NCBI GenBank assembly: GCA_903922535.1
Contig: CAIXUF010000127.1
Span: 1-8,600, forward strand
DNA from: Candidatus Hydrogenedentota bacterium
Lineage (GTDB): Bacteria; Hydrogenedentota; Hydrogenedentia; Hydrogenedentiales; CAITNO01
DNA: 8,600 nt
Reading direction: 5' to 3'
Below the pieces are notes generated by a model that saw only the letters and a program-made list of their open reading frames with translations, ran no database searches and was not told the origin of the DNA. The position numbers were made by a program, and so were the translations under genes. Shown in pieces: positions 7,301-8,600 of this stretch. Numbering within the stretch: the first letter of the stretch is position 1; each line of letters begins with the position of its first letter.

Positions 7301-8376
7301 GCCGCCGCCTGCCTGGTGTCCCGTGCCTGGGACTCTTCTGCGGCGATGTCGTTTTCACGTTCGTGCAGCGTTGATTCAAGGTGGGCTATTTCGCTGCGGG
7401 TGGTCTCGAGCGCCTCACTCTTGCCCCACTCGTTTGCGCGGAGCTGTTCGATTTCGGCGACGAGATCCTCCTTTGCCCGGTCGGCGTTTTTGGACTCGTC
7501 GCGCATGCCGGCCAACTGGCCCTGCATTTGGGCGATGGCCTCCTCGTGCCGGCGGGTGTTCTTTCGGGCCTCGTCCACGGCGAGTTCATGCTCGTGGAGC
7601 ATGCCCTGCAGACGGGAAAGCTCGATGCGCGCGGCGTTGAGTGCCTTGGTCTTCTCATCTCCCTGGGTGCGGAGGCGCTCAAGCTCCTCGTCGAGGATAT
7701 GCTTGGACTTTTCAGCGGATGCGGAACGCTTCTGGAGCGTGGCGACTTCGTTTTCGAGCAGTGCCACGCGCTCTTTGCGCGAGGCGAGTTCATTTTCGGC
7801 CTCCTCGATCTCCGACTCGCGCTGGAGAAGGGTGTGCTTCATGGCGTCGAGATCGGAGTGCGCCTTTTCCAGCGCCTTGTTGGTCAACTGGTCCTGCTGG
7901 CGCATGCGGCTGAGTTCTTCGGTGAGCTGCTGCTGTTCCCTGGTGTCCTGCTCGCGCTGGGACATGAACGTGTCGATGCGTGCGCGCAACTGGGTCACGG
8001 TGGTTTGCAGGGTTTCCTTGTCGAGGGCCTCGGCCTGCCTGCGGCCCAGATCGTTCTTGAGAGTTCCCGCGCGATCCGCGAGGTTGGTCAGCATTTCGGA
8101 AAGCATGAAGGACTGGTCGATGTCGAGCAGGTCGTCAAGAATGTCGCCGGCCTGTCGGATTTGGTGGACGCGCCGCACGAGCTTGTCGCACTCGTGAACG
8201 GCCTCGGTGGTCTGTCCGGCGGTGGAAAGGTTTTCGACGCGCATGAGCATGAGCACGGGGCTGTTGGGCAGCAGGTGGCCTATGGCTTCAAGCATGGACA
8301 GGGAGTCCGGATGGCGGCCCTGTTCATAGAGTCTTGCGGCGGACTCGATTCTGGATTTGACTTCTGCCGGGTGCAT
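4291..8376 (-). CDS. Giant TPR / coiled-coil / single-TM / LRR membrane protein of unknown function
   Basis: I do not recognise a named family. Domain order over 1361 residues: two TPR-like helical hairpins at about 5-72; coiled coil at about 106-750 containing seven exact 77-residue repeats (151-689); a Pro/Gln/Ala-rich, probably disordered linker at 751-973 with two R-R-H-x-D motifs (824-828, 840-844) and an acidic V-T-D-D-D-L-R-D-V-V-E-D segment at 941-952; basic K-K-R-R-G-R at 975-980; one transmembrane helix at about 981-1001; a spacer; and a duplicated C-terminal module starting at 1036 and 1172. The second copy carries four leucine-rich repeats of about 24 residues (about 1257-1350, for example S-G-T-A-V-T-D-A-G). 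By the positive-inside rule the coil is cytoplasmic and the LRRs are outside; there is no signal peptide. The start ATG 8376 lacks a clear Shine-Dalgarno. An A8 run lies in codons 974-977. The frame is intact throughout. A scaffold or envelope-spanning tether is possible, but this is inference. Confidence 0.9.
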   Translation of the reverse strand: MHPAEVKSRIESAARLYEQGRHPDSLSMLEAIGHLLPNSPVLMLMRVENLSTAGQTTEAVHECDKLVRRVHQIRQAGDILDDLLDIDQSFMLSEMLTNLADRAGTLKNDLGRRQAEALDKETLQTTVTQLRARIDTFMSQREQDTREQQQLTEELSRMRQQDQLTNKALEKAHSDLDAMKHTLLQRESEIEEAENELASRKERVALLENEVATLQKRSASAEKSKHILDEELERLRTQGDEKTKALNAARIELSRLQGMLHEHELAVDEARKNTRRHEEAIAQMQGQLAGMRDESKNADRAKEDLVAEIEQLRANEWGKSEALETTRSEIAHLESTLHERENDIAAEESQARDTRQAAALLKSEFDALTRIANEEVLKEAELAQELAQLRQNESTKAAALETTRSEMERIVHELQQREARQSKPPSKNAGTSETARARKEKLDQLKSKASEFENSEQLLLQELEQLRANEAAKSIVLEEARAELHALRGRLDHKKSAVAEAERTALQHDAAANALRAELTNLQTRAQSASDSENTLSAELALLRENEAAKNDALAAAQAEMEQLRRNLALREKDAEDAEALSAEKQRELDRLQQELAAVQNEAAEAQGAESALQREREQLRKSEEEKNRALEQSRLQLEALKKTLNEREEAAARAAREQEESRRTIAALEDELAALRNREHDTATSQVVLQDEVDQINSEVQKEARLDQTPQAQQLGEILGQLREMQKAQLEAQRLSQQRAQALAAASQDSDPMAVIPRGPATLRDSQRQTQPETFSAPAASPSKRQSKLGALNVAARQASNQQAGRNTAPVPQQPTQQPPLLRRHEDRLLNQQEPIPMRRHNDPLPGPQQPPPSRTQWENLDDELAWPAQHQSPLDALNATQQQSSGATEAARTALADKTRHPSTRQTAQPAPNAAQKTTQPQAQQPPASAATALPDALVTDDDLRDVVEDYPKPRDAAFVYPNQSVSIAVPPKKRRGRLFLPAVSLVLLIALLALAYFVQSHRAQPAAAGKENTQAQVPTEKKAEEERPKTIIFPPDRIFGSLYDHEAPHTNDTDWPLYAPAKGAVEYPAKARFHLEVSKDCAADLSPLNALPPNAIESMRLPSFDMSDKNIAALRHLTGISVIFIDQEMPEADLQKLRASLEGRKTVTCRQPDDVIRGIAPPAERVLAFPEGKPFGFIAFRPWHRVEEEWQQFGPAKGNVTIPAGMEVKLSINEGISDLSALKSLAVTDIHTLVLSGAEINDASMDGPAFLRGLLVLELSGTAVTDAGIRKLARNVGMQELKLTNTRIGDDGIDVLKKIPQLERLYIDGAPNITAGSLKTFRDLLALKRLHLANTAVSAEELAQLARDKQSCAITPAA
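6310..7926 (-). repeat. Seven tandem 231-base (77-codon) coiled-coil repeats
   Basis: Aligning the protein on the recurring pattern L-x-x-E-L-x-x-L-R-x-N-E-x-x-K-x-x-A-L-E gives units starting at residues 151, 228, 305, 382, 459, 536 and 613. All are exactly 77 residues. DNA blocks: 7696-7926, 7465-7695, 7234-7464, 7003-7233, 6772-7002, 6541-6771 and 6310-6540. Each unit ends with a second coil segment of the type A-L-x-x-E-L-x-x-L. The C-terminal third of a further unit precedes the array (about residues 124-150), and a decaying start of one follows it at 690. Copies are clearly diverged at protein level, so this is an old expansion. Confidence 0.85.
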
Positions 8377-8419
8377 TAGGCGATGTCCGTGTTACAGCTT
8401 AACCTTTATAACCTTGTCT

Positions 8420-8449
8420 AGCATAAGGCATTTGGGGCCGCGAGTCCAA
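8420..8449 (-). promoter_or_regulatory. Possible sigma-70-type promoter for the large reverse gene
   Basis: On the reverse strand TTGGAC (8444-8449) and TATGCT (8420-8425) are separated by 18 bases. They match four or five of six consensus positions at -35 and four of six at -10. The predicted transcript start near 8413 would give a 5' leader of about 37 bases. No strong ribosome binding site precedes ATG 8376. The -35 box lies only 11 bases from the putative insertion sequence end at 8461. This is a weak sequence match only. Confidence 0.3.
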
Positions 8450-8460
8450 TGGGATGGGCC

Positions 8461-8600
8461 CAGGGCAATCGCATTAAAATCCGACCGTCATATCGCTGCC
8501 AAGATTTCGAGCAGATAGTCGTTACTCCATGCGGCCATCATTCTTTTTGCCTTTACGCCTTCCTTCCTTGATTTGTTTGCCCTTATTGCGTTCAGGGCGA
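8461..8600 (-). mobile_element. Terminal part of an ISAs1-family insertion sequence (continues beyond the window)
   Basis: The block combines the 3' end of a transposase-like frame (8488-8600) with a plausible terminal inverted repeat that starts CAGGGC at 8461 and runs to about 8486, just outside the stop codon. ISAs1-family ends characteristically begin with CAGGG, as I recall. The other end is outside the window, so the inverted repeat and a target duplication (about 8-10 bases, ending at 8460) cannot be tested. Base composition changes here: 8461-8600 is visibly richer in A and T than the genes to the left. Confidence 0.55.
8488..8600 (-). CDS. Transposase C-terminal fragment, ISAs1-like, truncated by the window edge
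   Basis: Reverse frame with 36 complete codons from the window edge to TGA at 8488-8490. The residues run A-L-N-A-I-R-A-N-K-S, then G-V-K-A-K-R, then A-A-W-S-N-D-Y-L-L-E-I-L-A-A-I. ISAs1 (H-repeat) transposases end with the same spacing: A-L-N-x-(L/I)-R, K-x-G-(I/V)-(K/R)-x-K-R, and an aromatic or acidic patch before Y-L-x-x-(V/I)-L. The catalytic DDE residues would lie to the right, so I cannot tell whether the element is intact. It is transcribed toward the large coiled-coil gene, so read-through is possible. A chance open frame is the alternative, though the ordered pattern argues against it. Confidence 0.6.
   Translation of the reverse strand, partial: ALNAIRANKSRKEGVKAKRMMAAWSNDYLLEILAAI

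Noticed and set aside
7148..8379. Long forward open frames opposite the coiled-coil region (332-349 codons)
   Set aside because: They mirror the repetitive coil codons (Glu, Ala, Leu, Gln) and show no domain of their own; the reverse frame is continuous over 1361 codons with coherent domains.

Overview
The window is GC-rich bacterial chromosome with one forward operon and one very large reverse-strand gene, plus the edge of an insertion sequence at the right end. The forward half is a riboflavin (vitamin B2) operon: the 3' end of ribD, then ribE, a fused ribBA, ribH, nusB and a PHP-domain phosphoesterase of the RNase AM / TrpH type. The last four are tightly coupled, with 1- to 4-base start/stop overlaps. 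ribD-ribE and ribE-ribBA are instead separated by gaps of 119 and 159 bases that carry short periodic microrepeats. Together the rib genes cover most steps from GTP and ribulose 5-phosphate to riboflavin; no ribF-type kinase/FAD synthetase is present.

The reverse half (4291-8376) is a single 1361-residue gene of no family I can name. Its product has a short TPR-like N-terminus, about 640 residues of coiled coil, a Pro/Gln-rich linker, one transmembrane helix, and a C-terminal region with a duplicated module and leucine-rich repeats. Inside the coiled coil I find seven consecutive repeats of exactly 77 residues (11 heptads) with no insertion or deletion. The basic stretch before the helix predicts that the coil is cytoplasmic and the leucine-rich repeats are outside the membrane. 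This gene converges on the operon with a 17-base overlap, and a perfect GC hairpin spans the junction.

At the right edge (8461-8600) are what look like the terminal inverted repeat and the last 36 codons of an ISAs1-family transposase. It is oriented toward the large gene and lies 84 bases upstream of its start.

The organism cannot be fixed from the window. The combination of GC-rich DNA, gene-junction microrepeats (AATNAGG, CACGGAA, AACGCAAAG, ACACGGAC), a large coiled-coil/LRR membrane protein with the T-x-V-T-D-A-G leucine-rich repeat style, and an ISAs1-type element fits Planctomycetes, Hydrogenedentes or related PVC-like lineages. That placement is inference from memory.

The least explained object is the large membrane protein. 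Other points worth checking are the microrepeats that extend into the 3' ends of ribD and nusB, a His-to-Gln change in RibB, a His-to-Asn change in the PHP protein, and the hairpin at the convergent stop codons.
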